Shown in pieces: positions 19,701 to 29,800 of a stretch of 64,000 nt of DNA. Origin of the DNA: Chaunax sp. Z400 (taxonomy: Eukaryota; Chordata; Actinopteri; Lophiiformes; Chaunacidae). The stretch spans positions 8,129,355 to 8,193,354 of the forward strand of contig CM075204.1 in NCBI GenBank assembly GCA_037577475.1, written 5' to 3'. Numbering within the stretch: position 1 is the stretch's first letter; each line of letters opens with the position of its first letter. The notes below the pieces were generated by a model. That model had not been told where the DNA came from and did no database searches. It worked only from the letters and a program-made list of their open reading frames with translations. A program made the translations under genes and the position numbers.

Positions 19701-22130
19701 TTCTGACGGCAGGCTTTGCAGATTGGATATTCATCATCTTCCACAAACCCCTGCTCATTTTGGAGATATGCAAAATGGTCCCACACTGCTGCCTTGTATA
19801 CACCAAAGAAACGTATCAACTCTGGAGTTCCCTCTGCCATTTCCACACGGACACCCACACCCACACACTCACACGCATACAAGACCGTGACTCCAGACGA
19901 GAGACATTTCCACACGCCTAACACATAAACGTGTCTCACGAGATACCGTAGTTTATAGAATTCTTATGATTATAACACCATGACGTTATTAATCGTGGTT
20001 AATAGAAAAAATGATTAATCCTGACATCCCTAATGGAAACGGAGTCAAAAAATCAAATACTAAAACATGCACTGAAGTTAATAAGTAAACCTGAAACACT
20101 TCGTCGATCAACTAATAGGTAATAATGTGATGTAATGTAATTAGACAGTGATGCACATTTTGAGGTGCTTCTGACATCACTTCTTAGAGTGACACAGACT
20201 TGCTAATCAGATGTCTGGAAACTGCTCCCAGATGTCTGTAACCCCTACTGCTTTGCCCCCCATGACTGTCTGTGTCATTCTTATTCCCCCTTGCTACTTA
20301 ACCTTTTGTTGCTCCCTGAATGCAAATTCCCTTCCAGCCCTTTGTGACTGCATCCCATCTGATCACCACAACAATACATTTCCTCACTTCTATCTACATA
20401 CTGTGTACTGTATAAAAGTGCTTTGGTTCATTTGCTCTGGGTCAACTCATCGACTCACACTGGTGAGTTCACCATGCCGGCATGCTTAATAAATTCACAC
20501 CATTACAGCAAACCTCTCTTTTGGACTTGGATATTTATTTTTTTCTTCAACAACAGACAGGTCGTTATTAAGCAGATATTCACTAGTTCAAACTGCTCAA
20601 ATGTGACTATTTGGTGGTTTGTTTAGTCTATGATGGTAAACTGAGGATCTTTGGGTTTTATTTGTCAATAATAACAAGAGTGACATTTTAACATTGTATG
20701 TTGTGGTGTATAATATGACTTAGTATGGTATAATTATGCTAAGCATTATTCACAATTTTGACATTTCTTATAAATTCTTAATAATAAAAATAACTCTTTC
20801 AAAATAAAAACACTTCCATTAATTAATCATTCAGATGAATTGCAGACCTCCAGGCAGGATGGTTGACAACACACAACAACAAATCTGCACTAGAATAGTT
20901 CATCCATGGGGAGGCAGCCAGAAGGAAGCTGTTGAGTACACCACACCATCACTCCAGACAAAACCTGAATGCTTATTTTATAATACATTTCATCCAGCAA
21001 TGCTGCAATGCCACAGACAAATGACTCCAGTGCCTTTTGACCTTCGTGGAGCTGCCACAGACACAGACCAACAACATGTTGACATTAGGAAGGAGCAGTC
21101 TCAGATGTCACATTCACTGCAACACTTCTGAGAAGCCCTGTCAGCTAAAGTAAGAGCAGGGCCACTTTTAGAAAGGAGCTCCAACAACTGGGACCACTTC
21201 TGTTAGGTTGGGACAGCTGACATCCACGTTTGGCTCGTTTTTCTACTTGTGTATAAAATGACTTAGTTGTGTTTTTACCTGCAGCGGTCTCCAAACACAC
21301 AGTTTCCCTTCTGAAAGAACTTGCAAATCATGGCTGCTGGTTTGCTGTTGGTCAGATCGTGGGAATACCGACAGTTGTCTCCTTCTTTACAAAGACCATG
21401 CATGAAATATCTGAAATGCAAAAGAAGAACAAAGATCCATCATACTACATACACAGAAAATAAACCTTGTTTCAGTTTCAAATCCGCATGTCCGAAAAAA
21501 GTCTTTAAGTTTGAAAGGCTGGACAACTCCCTCATCTTCCTGTGTGTGAAAGGCATCTTTCACTTTCACATTGGTAACGCAGTCAATCTAATATCAGCGT
21601 GGTGACAGCAAACAATTCCACTCGTAACGCTAGCTATCATTAGCGGTAGTCTAAATAGTAGACTTTAAGTCACCAACCAACAAACCGCTCTCGTTTAATG
21701 AATGATTAACTTAACTGAATGTGACTGGTTAACATTACTGTGAAGGATTTACCACTCTGGTTTATGACAATTGTTTTCTGTGGCTGAGTAACCTAGCATT
21801 GATACTAATCGAGCTAACTTACTCGCTGAAAATGTAGCTAGCAAACTGGCTAACTAACCTAGCACCCAGTGAAAACAACAGAACAGTGGTCGAGTAGCAT
21901 TCCAGCTACCGTTAGCCAAGATAGCCAACAGCTGAGCCGAGCCTCTGTGGGTGCTGTTGTCAGTCGCTCGTCAGCGACTATATCATCACTATCCTGGCGT
22001 CAAACGATAAACGATATCATCCTCGGTATTTTAACTTTCGATTTGTCTCGCCTCACCTGCAGGTAACGTGTTTTGTCCAACCCCCCGTTACTGGTGAAGT
22101 CACCGCAGACGCTACTGCTGCCTCCGCCAT
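4748..22130 (-). CDS. mkrn1: Makorin-1 RING/C3H zinc-finger E3 ubiquitin ligase
   Basis: Eight coding exons, in transcript order: 22130-22057, 21410-21279, 11031-10850, 10002-9779, 8715-8501, 5946-5836, 5547-5403, 4960-4748. All junctions are GT-AG and phases close to 431 residues. Visible domains are two N-terminal C3H fingers (about 20-75), a third C3H (about 161-180) followed by the makorin Cys-His segment GDVCDMCGLQVLHP (180-193), and a C3HC4 RING with C228, C231, C252, H254, C257, C260, C278 and C281. A last C3H (about 317-337) and an acidic tail ending in DFYEIYL complete it. Makorin-1 is an E3 ligase and RNA-binding protein; the order of domains and the tail LGEMLLMLLAAG-like motif (here LSEMLLMLLAAG) favour mkrn1 over mkrn2. 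Intron 2 is about 9.9 kb because transposons have accumulated in it, including an LTR element in antisense orientation to the gene. The start ATG is in a GC-rich exon 1. Symbol confidence is high; the paralogue in teleost nomenclature is unchecked. Confidence 0.93.
5750..5799. repeat. (GT)n microsatellite in mkrn1 intron 6
   Basis: About 50 bases of nearly pure GT with short interruptions, just downstream of mkrn1 exon 6 in transcript terms (exon 6 ends at 5836). Such a tract close to a splice donor is likely to vary in length between individuals. Confidence 0.9.
6148..6658. mobile_element. MITE-like element with 30-bp terminal inverted repeats
   Basis: The left end (6148-6177, beginning GACTGTGTTTACATGAACAC) and the reverse complement of the right end (6629-6658) match at 26 of 30 positions. 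The interior carries a perfect 11-bp palindrome, CATATCCCGGT (6551-6561) against ACCGGGATATG (6569-6579), with a 7-base loop. There is no coding capacity. The palindromic CCGGGATATG / TTTACATGCAC motifs are typical of dispersed elements I have seen in fish genomes, but I cannot name the family. It sits in mkrn1 intron 5 (5947-8500), whose remainder shows nothing else I can identify. Confidence 0.6.
8815..8950. repeat. Dispersed fish-type repeat fragment
   Basis: This 135-bp stretch contains AATTGTCATGAATCTGGTGG and AAGGAAGAACCCATTCAATTTTTG, phrases that recur in interspersed repeats of teleost genomes. Ends are not visible and no target-site duplication was found. It lies in mkrn1 intron 4, just upstream of exon 5. 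Confidence 0.4.
9127..9155. repeat. Perfect 10-bp inverted repeat (hairpin)
   Basis: GTTCATGGAG at 9127-9136 is followed 9 bases later by its exact reverse complement at 9146-9155. It abuts the PstI-rich minisatellite in mkrn1 intron 4. Confidence 0.75.
9156..9365. repeat. CTGCAG-rich minisatellite in mkrn1 intron 4
   Basis: A degenerate array built on units such as TTAGCTGCAGATGCATTAA and GCTGTCTGCAGACATGTTAA. CTGCAG (a PstI site) recurs about a dozen times. Units of roughly 18 bp alternate, giving an approximate 36-bp higher period. Because the unit length is a multiple of three and contains few stop triplets, open frames appear on both strands (9129-9361), but none resembles a gene and the array lies inside an intron between well-defined exons. 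Confidence 0.8.
10085..10606. mobile_element. Non-autonomous hAT-like element
   Basis: Perfect 14-bp terminal inverted repeats: CAGTGTTTCCCCTA at 10085-10098 and its reverse complement at 10593-10606, 522 bp end to end. The CAGTGTTTCCC terminus is typical of hAT-superfamily elements. The flanking 8 bases (AAAGTGTG and GTATCCCA) do not match, so the target-site duplication has decayed or the ends are recombinant. No transposase is visible. It is in mkrn1 intron 3. A single right end of the same kind occurs at 34300-34313. Confidence 0.7.
11032..12943. other. mkrn1 intron 2, unannotated proximal part
   Basis: About 1.9 kb of intron between mkrn1 exon 3 and the LTR retrotransposon. It contains purine-rich low-complexity tracts (for example GAGAGAGAGAGG near 12315-12330) and a short ACAACAACAAC run near 12505. 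I recognise no coding or RNA feature here. Confidence 0.4.
12949..13640 (+). repeat. 5' LTR of the Gmr1-like element
   Basis: 692 bp, beginning TGTGATGGCC and ending CCCTAACA, so with the usual TG...CA ends. An AATAAA lies near its 3' end (about 13570). It is 57 bp longer than the 3' LTR: the 5 terminal bases TGTGA, about 39 bases after GGCCACACAGG, and 6- and 7-base indels account for the difference. Shared parts differ at roughly ten to twenty positions by eye, implying an insertion that is not recent. Confidence 0.88.
13739..14828 (+). pseudogene. Degenerate gag with SCAN-like capsid segment
   Basis: A probable start lies at 13739. Frames are interrupted by stops and shifts before 14200, around 14300 and at 14430. 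The readable segment translated from 14439 contains ESPKRLEELYGEWIQP, ILEQYLRMLSPELQVWLREH and AAELADVFVAARK. That pattern matches the SCAN-like C-terminal capsid region known from Gmr1-like gag proteins. An upstream piece, DDIEHFLITFERIA (from about 14213), is the usual gag N-terminal capsid signature. No zinc knuckle is seen. Confidence 0.75.
14866..15207 (+). pseudogene. Retropepsin-like protease, catalytic motif altered
   Basis: Readable 113-residue frame. The segment ARLDFWSDQTLVHR (about residues 36-49) sits where an active retropepsin has Asp-Ser/Thr-Gly, but here Asp is followed by Phe-Trp. The later stretch TYLLNIGVVDDIMYPAVLGY (about 89-108) matches the second half of the fold. The altered triad suggests an inactive enzyme. 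It overlaps the start of the integrase frame by 4 bp in a different frame. Confidence 0.7.
15204..16002 (+). pseudogene. Integrase remnant lacking its DDE core
   Basis: The 15204 frame contains an HHCC zinc-binding motif, with H...GHLGKHKTTARIEHNFSWPG and then CRSCPQCQ. Immediately after PLQPLPIIGT the text jumps to sequence normally found after the catalytic core. In the next frame (15760-16002) FTPGQKVLVLLPSDD and KWQGPFEIL form the C-terminal GPY/F-type module. The D,D(35)E core, expected to be several hundred base pairs, is absent. The junction is near 15770-15790. Confidence 0.75.
16331..17520 (+). pseudogene. Reverse transcriptase and RNase H, frameshifted
   Basis: RT motifs are clear: RFCIDFRYLNSI, YLTTIDLCKGYWQVPL, FGLHGAPATFQRLMD and the active-site AAYLDDIVIYS (all before 16858). 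A frameshift between about 16800 and 16858 moves the reading to the frame that continues to 17520. That part holds the connection (FLGVAGFYHCFIPWFS) and RNase H (LQTDASDRGLGAVLLQ, VEKEALAIKWALD, LETDHKALQWM). Another frameshift near 16340 separates the RT from its N-terminus (EVSKSEW). The order relative to integrase is the notable point. Confidence 0.88.
17486..18120 (+). repeat. 3' LTR of the Gmr1-like element
   Basis: 635 bp, aligned to the 5' LTR from TGGCCAGGGCC to CCCTAACA. The first five LTR bases (TGTGA) are not present at the polypurine-tract junction. It is followed directly by the CACCT duplication. Confidence 0.88.
18126..19201. other. mkrn1 intron 2, middle part without recognised features
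   Basis: About 1.1 kb of AT-rich intron sequence between the LTR element and the hAT remnant. A 78-residue open frame at 18713-18949 matches nothing I recognise and has no context. I see nothing else. Confidence 0.4.
19202..20032 (-). mobile_element. hAT-like DNA transposon remnant with BED finger
   Basis: The ends TAGGGATGTCA (19205 region) and, reversed, the same word from TGACATCCCTA (about 20022-20032) form short terminal inverted repeats. On the minus strand at 19667-19939 is a 90-residue frame containing VWDHFAYLQ and YPICKACRQKIVAKG, a partial BED-type zinc finger as found at the N-terminus of hAT and ZBED proteins. The rest of the transposase is gone; in its place is a GC-rich stretch (19450-19540) and filler. 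No 8-bp target duplication is visible. It sits in mkrn1 intron 2. Confidence 0.55.
20210..20550 (+). repeat. Possible solo LTR
   Basis: The stretch has LTR-like order: a pyrimidine-rich upstream part, a TATA box TATAAAAG (20411-20418), and a poly(A) signal AATAAA (20488-20493) about 75 bp later. A short tail with CTCTCTTTTGGACTTGG follows. Exact ends and target duplications are not resolved. It could instead be a chance combination of motifs. It lies in mkrn1 intron 2. Confidence 0.3.
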
Positions 22131-22260
22131 TGCTGTTTATGTTGAGAAGATACGGCCGGATGTTCCGGACAGCTCAGGTCCCGCTCGGCCTCTTCCGCAT
22201 ATGTACGATTCCAGCCGAGCTTTACCGAAAACCTCTCCCTGGGACATTATTTGTAAAACT
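22131..22260 (-). promoter_or_regulatory. mkrn1 5' UTR and proximal promoter
   Basis: Sequence just upstream of the mkrn1 ATG is locally richer in G+C and CpG than its surroundings (for example ACGGCCGGATGTTCCGGAC near 22151). No TATA box is apparent, which is normal for this kind of housekeeping gene. Transcription start is not determined. Confidence 0.4.
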
Positions 22261-23289
22261 ATGCATGAAAATGAACTGTAAACACATTTTATTATTAAGA
22301 AAAGTGTCTTACATATTTATCTAATCATAAATTTAAGATATATTATTTATAGCCTTAATAAAAACTACATATAACACATAAGAAATACCATTTTTTACCT
22401 GTCCCCACTATTAAAATTTACACTTTACCATGAAACACAATGATTCAGATCCTTCAGAAATCTTTTTTTTTTACATTGTCTTATGACTCCATATCCCATC
22501 TATGTTTTCTATAAATGTTCTTAATAAAAAGATCCATAAAAATTATTTAAAATACACGTTTTAGTTGCGTCCCCAGGTTTTCACTAAGTCCTGTTACCCT
22601 GACACATATACCCCCCTGACATGTGAAACAGAAGATGCATCATCTGGATCTTCTGAAGGCCATGGGAAGACCAAAAGTAAGTAATCTCAATTTATTTTCT
22701 GTGTATTTAATGATATTTAACTCTGACTGAGGAGGTCAATTTCAACGTTCAGCCCTGTTACCTACATTTTTTCTTAGATGTTATTTTTTTTTCTAAACGA
22801 AACATTTTTTGTAAATCATTAGACTGTACAGGTACTCAGTGTCCTCATGTTATAAGCAGGGATTTTATGGGGCTGTGTTTCACGTATTTGCTAATTTTAT
22901 GTTAAAAACTCAGTCCTGTTACTCAGTGTTCATTCCTATTTCCCAATCCTCATTCCTGTTACATTAATGTTTTTTGTCTAAAATCAAAATTAAAATAAAT
23001 TACTATTTTTCCCGATTATTTTGGCTCCATCATTCATCCAATTGTTTCAGAAATAATACAACAAGAAAATTATTTTAACTTGACATAGGCCTCAGGTACG
23101 TAGGCACGCAGAATAGACTCTTTAAACACATCATATTGCAAGCTTTCTTCTAAAGAGACAACCTCCTGTGCTTTACCCACCAGCTTGCACTGGAAAAGGA
23201 TAGGCCACATGTCTCTAGGCCAGTCTAGAAGCAATCCTCTCAAATGCATTGAAGCAGGAGTTGACCTCTGACTCCTGAAAAGGTTTGAT
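22261..23289. other. Intergenic AT-rich DNA upstream of mkrn1
   Basis: No coding signal. The phrase CCTGTTAC recurs several times between 22590 and 22975, which may be a decayed low-copy repeat. A short (GATT)n tract lies near 23286-23301. Confidence 0.4.
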
Positions 23290-23725
23290 TGATTGATTGA
23301 TTAAATAACTTCTCAGCCACTCCAGTACCAACCCCCTGATTCCATACCGCTCCAATTTATTAAGTAAGATGTTGTGATTGATGTATCGAAGGCTTTTTTG
23401 AGGTCAATAAAAACTTCCACTGCATGTTTTTGTTTTGGTCTATACAGTTTGTGATTTCTTCTATTAGTTCAATTAATGCCACAGATGTTGATCTGTTTGA
23501 TATGAATCCATACTGACTGTCTGTTAAGTAAATTGTGTTTATCAATGAATTTGTCCAATCTGACAATGAAGAGTTTATCTAGTATTTTGGAGAATTGTGA
23601 AAGTAGAGAAACAGGCCTGTCACTGGGTAATTGCTGTCTATCCCCAGCCTTGTACAGTGGTATGACCTTAGCAATTTTAATTTTATTTGGAAATTTACCA
23701 GTTTTGAAAGATAAGTTAAGGATGA
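23290..23725 (-). mobile_element. LINE reverse transcriptase fragment (L2/CR1-like)
   Basis: Read on the minus strand across frame breaks, the segment gives pieces such as IKIAKVIPLY, LLSQFSKIL-like text, and then TDSQYGFISNRSTSVALIEL (within 23360-23566), followed by a VFIDLKKAFD-like word. These are the RT blocks 0-3 of non-LTR retrotransposons. It is short, frameshifted and clearly dead. L2/CR1 affiliation is by general appearance only. Confidence 0.65.
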
Positions 23726-24246
23726 GTTAAACATTACTTAAAGGTGAGTTACAGTTAAAGGTAAGTTAAAGATGAGGTAGAGGTAAAGGTAAGTTAAAGA
23801 TGAGTTAAAGATGAGGTAGAGGTAAAGGTGAGTCAAATATGATTTAAAGGTGAGTTAAACATGATTTAAAGGTGAGTCAAAGATGAGTTAAAGGTGAGTT
23901 AAACATGATTTAAAGGTGAGTTAAATATGATTTAAAGGTGAGTTAAACATGATTTAAAGGTGAGTTAAAGGTAAGTTAAACATGATTTAAAGGTGAGTTA
24001 AACAAGATTTAAAGGTGAGTTAAAGATGTGTTAAAGATGAGTTAAAGGTGAGTTAGAGGTAAAGGTGAGTTAAACCAGATTTAAAGGTGAGTTAAAGATG
24101 TGTTAAAGATGAGTTAAAGGTGAGTTAGAGGTAAAGGTGAGTTAAAGATGAGTTAATGATTTAAAGGTGAATTAAAGGTGATTTAAAGATGAGTTAAAGG
24201 TGAGTTAGAGGTAAAGATGAGTTAAAGATGTGTTAAAGGTGAGTTA
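23711..24246. repeat. GAGTTAAAG minisatellite array
   Basis: About 535 bp of head-to-tail 11-12 bp units of the form AAAGGTGAGTTA, with variants AAAGATGAGTTA and AACATGATTTAA. Several regions show a 22-23 bp higher-order unit made of two variant monomers. It starts directly at the edge of the LINE fragment. Confidence 0.93.
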
Positions 24247-26895
24247 TGTTTATTTAACATGTATAATTTAACATAGGATACTACTGTATGAAGCATAAAG
24301 GAATCTGTATCCATGTTACACAGGTCTAGGTGTACACACCTGGTGGTGGCTGGTTTTACTGGCTCTGGAAATGGTTACAAAAAGTTCACTAATTAACAAA
24401 TTTATTTTGTTTAATTCATACAAACAAAAATATTTAACAGAGTTTATTAGCTGGAGTATTTCCTGATTTGGACAAAGGGAACTCAAAAGGTGTTTTCAAA
24501 AAGTAAAAGCTTTATTGCTCAGTTTACACGAGTAACTTCCTGCAATTTCCGGCATTGTTTAATCCAAGAACCAATTTTGTTGGAGCCAAAGTTTTTGTTG
24601 AAAGCTGATGTCTTCATGACTTCATCTGGTGGACGGATGGTAGAACTGCAGAAAATGTCTGCTCATTAACTTGAAGCCCCAAAATGTAATGCTTATAGGG
24701 GGGAAATTGACAGCTTTCATAATGATTTTCGATAGAATAGGTAGAGACAATTCATATAATTACTTTTTTTGTGTCTTCAGTTTGTCAATCCAGAATTCCA
24801 GGGACATTTAAACCAGGTTTCTACACCATTTCATCACAAAGATATCAGAGAAATATATATATTACTATTCGCATTATAACAGGGGCCAAGGGAAAAATTC
24901 AATACTATATTTTACCTACAGGCATTTATTAAATATCAAAACATGTTAAACTACAAATACAGTTGACCTCATTCCTCAGAGACATTTCTGTATTGCATTG
25001 TTTTGGAATTCTTTTTAGAGTCATGAGACAGCTCATTAACTTCATAAAATACTGACAGACATTTACAGGCTTTAAGGCAGATGGTAAAGGGTTCATCAGT
25101 TTTCGTTTTAGTGCATAGTAGTCGAAAGACCGGGAGGGAAACCCTGAGAAAAGTCAAAGCCCACAAGTTTAAACAGATTAACAATCAACACATAACCAAT
25201 CAACAGCATTACAGACAGAAAATTAAATATTAAAATCCAGTATGAAAAGAACGAGCGGACAAGAACACACAAGTTATTCAGAGGTTAAAACACTTGTTCT
25301 GCAGAGATGGTGAATAACACTTATTTATTTTGTGTACACCCTTAGTTTACTGATCCCCTCATGACCATAATGCTAATACGGCATATTAAACATAAAAAAA
25401 CATTACAAACATTGTTGAATTTTGGTACAGTTTTTCTTGTGCGTCTGTTCTGAGAGTGTACTTTAAAACTAAACTACAAAAACATGACATTCTGAGCAGA
25501 TGCACCTTTTTAGACAAACTGTTCCGTTTTGTTCTCTTAATTAGGGGTTTAAAAACGAGTCTTGTAATATTATGCTTTGTGATACTAGATTGATTCTCGA
25601 AGAACACTTTTGACTTTTTATCAAGTTTAAATACAGAGATTTGTGGCTGAGGCTACATCCTCCAAACAGTTAGAGGAGTTTAAGTTAATGCCTGCGTTTG
25701 TTCGTTTGTTTATCCGCCAGATATCTTTAAAAGTTGTCAACAGATTTAGATTTTTTTTTATTAAACATTTTGTCAATAAAAATAATAGGCATATGAAAAT
25801 AAAAGAAAATACCCAGGCATGGAAAAGGTATGATGTTCCACCACTATGTGCAGTTTGATCCAGGTCCTAATCTAGATCTGGGAGATTAAAACATCCCACT
25901 GGAGACCACTGCCACCAACATGTAGCTGAGATGATACATTATTCAAAAGGCTTCCGTGTTTCTGTGAAGGGTCACAAGTTATCTAAAAGAAAAATAAATC
26001 CATATGTGCCATTATAGAAAATCATATTTACGTTTTATGTATATTTATGATAACTTGGACTGATAAAAAACACAGGATTTCAAATGCTTTCAAGTGTCAA
26101 GGAATTAGGTGGTGTTGACTAATTTGGCATGAGGCAGACCTAAGTGTGGCAGGATTTTGTTTTGGTACAGCCTATAAATTATTTTCCCATTGTTTTAATG
26201 ACAATGGCGGCGCTAGGAGTCCTTTTGAGTTCAATTTGTGTTGTTTAAAGCCAAGACCACTGGACAGCAGTGTTGTAGTCTCTCTTCAGTCATTTGACAT
26301 AAGATCAACTCAAACAAACAAATCACTGTCTTTAAAACAAAGAACATGAAACAACGCATCTCCTTGCTCACAGTATATCACAATATATTGAACTGGAATC
26401 CCCGCATCGTGTGATGTATTGTATGCCCAGATTCTTGCCTATAAGCAGCCCAGTAAATCCAGCTCCTCCACAGATAAAATGCCTCGCTTTTGTTAGTAGT
26501 TCGTGGCTTCAGTGCAAACAATAAAATTAGCAGAAGCGACAGACATCAAGAGGCATCAACAGCTACATTTTAGGAATTAAAAAAAACATTCAAAGACAAT
26601 GCTCCTGATTGTTAAAATGTCATAAGTGTTAAATAAAAGTGGGGTTCAGTGGAGGAAAAAAAAATGTCTTTGTACAAAAAGCTTTTGTTGAGATTTTAAA
26701 AGTCAACTTGAAGTCAGTGATACCAGCATTTCTGAGGACCAATATTCCTCCATCACCAGAACATCTTGACCTTTCTTATAACTCGGCACTAGGAGCTTCC
26801 ACAGGTTGAAAATACACCCCAGGTGTCTTTCCTCTCTGGTTCAGATGCCGACTGTTGTGTAATTATCCACCTTTAGACGGAGACAGGGACGGCAT
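24247..26895. other. Intergenic / presumed tm7sf3 3' UTR
   Basis: About 2.6 kb downstream of the minus-strand tm7sf3 stop. Part is probably its 3' UTR, since several AATAAA motifs occur on the minus strand (for example near 25324 and 25755), but I cannot tell which is used. No coding sequence is recognised. Confidence 0.4.
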
Positions 26896-29800
26896 TTATA
26901 GGAGAAGAGGTGTGTGTTCTCCGGCTGGCTCGTTCCTCTTAGTGAGCTGCCACACTCTGGCCAGGAGGCGGTTGGGCAGTGGAGGATAATGGTGGCTCGG
27001 GTCCAGGACGTTGGTCTTGCGGCGCTCGCATTCCTGCTGCCACATCAGGTACGGGCTGGGTGGGAAGAACGGCCGCGACCGCTCGCGGTAGAGCTGCAGG
27101 GCGATGCCGCAGGCACCCAGCACCACCCACACCGTGATCATGACGTAGTCTAATTGAGGGAAGGCGAGAGACGACGATGAGCGGTCAGCATTTGATAGCT
27201 TTACGGAGATTCTGCTTTTCAGACGTGGAACTCACCGATGGTTTGGAAGGGCACGTCGGTGAAGGCTTTACTGAAGTTGTTGTTCAGGAAGCGCTTGAGG
27301 ATATTCAGCGTGATGTAGGAGAGGCTGGTGTAAATGTAAGCGTTGACAGCCAGGACTACAGCGTAAGCACCGATGACGCCACACGTGATGATGTTTCCCT
27401 GATATGAACACAGAAGCAGAAAACATCGCTCTGTCAGGTTAAATGATTAATCACATAGGATGCTCTTCATACCCACTATGTGCACTATGGATCTACATTC
27501 TGCAGGGTGAATATAAACAGTAGTGTGTATCTTTGGAGATATACTGCTCAGTATGTATCACATCTCTTTGCTGCATAAAGATGGCCATAAACCCACGGCA
27601 ACAATTACTTAATTTTAAACATATATTTTGCCATCCAAAGTGAATACATACATATATTGTTGCTGTTGTCATCACTATTGCTTTAATGTTTGGATGACTC
27701 TTCCTGGCATATTGTCCAATGCCTGCATACTGTAATATGTCCTTGGAAATAATATTAATTTCACATACTACTGGTTTCAAGATTTCAGCTTCAGCTCACT
27801 AAATATGTTATATATTTGTACACATGTTCTCGTGTTCTTACTTTTTGAATTTAGAATGAGGCATTTGGTTGGCTGTACAGGATCTTGGCTGAGACACAAC
27901 AAAATACTACAATATTGGCAATTTGCAGGCAAATGTTTTTGAAAATAAGACAACAGTAGAATTTGAATCACTAATGAAAATATTCAAATGAAGAGGAGAC
28001 AAGGACTACTTTTACACCAGAGTCTGTAGAGGATGACATATCTCACCAACATCTCCCAAACAACTGTACAACAAATTCATCAGTATATGACTTATCCTAC
28101 ATTCCTTTGGTGAGCCTCGAGAAGTGAATATTGTTACGGATATATACCAACTACGGAGAAGACGACCAACCTTCAGAATTAAAAAAAATCATCTTTCCAA
28201 AAAAATAAACTTCGAAAAATAAAAACACCTCAAAAAATAACTTAAAAAACAAAACAAAAAAATACACAATCACCTATCATGGTTAATTTAAGGTATGTGT
28301 GAAGTTTGATGAAGCTAGAATGTATAGTTTGAGCTATGCTAACCACCTATAGACTCGCCTTAAAATCGCTATGATATAGAGAAGTTAGAATCTTTATATG
28401 ATTATTACACCATGTTTTAAATGATTCAGTGTGCTGCTGATCACAGAGTCAAACACGACCACTAGTTGTCACCAGTGCTACACACACTGAAGAGAGCAAT
28501 CTGTTACCTCTCTAGGCCAACGCAAAAAGAAGAGGGGAACGATGACCATGATGCAGCAGAACGTCACCCAGAAAACCACATCTGAACGTCTGAACACATC
28601 CAGATCACCTGGACAAAGATCACAACACACACACACAAACATATGAAACACACTTGGTATTATATGTAGCAGTATTCACACCTTTACCAGTGTCCTACAA
28701 TATTCAAGAGCCACTGAGGCAATACAACTACCAAGAGGAGTGAAGAAGACGACGGAGGCGACAAGGAAGCCGAGCATCAGTCCAACCACGACAATGCAGG
28801 CCATGACCGAACCGAACCGCCACCAGCTCATCACCAGGAGGACCCCGCCCACCACGCCAATCACTGCTGACAAGGTCAGACAGACTGCAGAGAGACGGAA
28901 ACATCAGCGACACCAAACTCAGATTAATTCTACACACCGTGTCTTCAATCTCAGGAACAATGATCAATGTGGAATGAACTCACTGTCATAGTCCAGGTCT
29001 GTGGTCCTTGTGATCAACACGAAGAAGAAGAACGCAGCAAAGCTGAATCCCATGCAAAACAACTCTGCATGACGGAGAGACACGGAAACACAGTTACAAG
29101 GAGAGAGGATAAAATGCATGACATTAATTCAATTACAGAACCGTGTCGCACAAGTCTTGGCCTGATCACTGGGGGGGAAAATGGATTATCAGATCTGATA
29201 TTCAGCATTGTTTTCAAATTAAAAGCATCAGTGATTCTGTAGTTGACTGGTTTGACTGGTAAAATCAATGATGTGCTTCTGATGCAGCCACATCTCTCAA
29301 GACAGTTAAGGGAACCATATACTCACACATACACATATACAATCAAATCATACATACACATATATATATACAGAGTTCCTTATGATATTTTAATGCTGGA
29401 TTCGTTCTTCTCCATCAGCTTTTCATGCGTAATAATTGTCATTTTGCAAGGCTTCAGATTGATTTCCATAACCTATGAAACAGTTTTTCTTCGTTACTGT
29501 CCACCGACATTGTTTTTTCAATACTCAAATAATATTTCATTAATTTTTTACTGTTACTTCTTTATTTTTTCTACTTTTGCTGTATTAATTTCTTATAAAC
29601 CAAAGAAGAAAAAAAGGATTTGCCAACATTTTGAAAAAGTTGTATGTTTTCAGGAACAAACTTTCAATATTTTCCCTCGTTTTTCTAATTTTTTCACAAC
29701 ACCAAAAGGCATGTATCAGGGAGACAGTCTGCGTTCTACATTTAAGACATTTGTCAGAGGCCATAGTGTCAAACTAACTTCTTATCATTCATTTGTACTG

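Noticed and set aside
23711..24246. Possible CRISPR array
   Set aside because: Units are contiguous 11-12 bp tandem copies without spacers, and the DNA is vertebrate; a minisatellite.
26896..27153. Plus-strand frame opposite the last tm7sf3 exon
   Set aside because: Antisense shadow of a well-supported exon.
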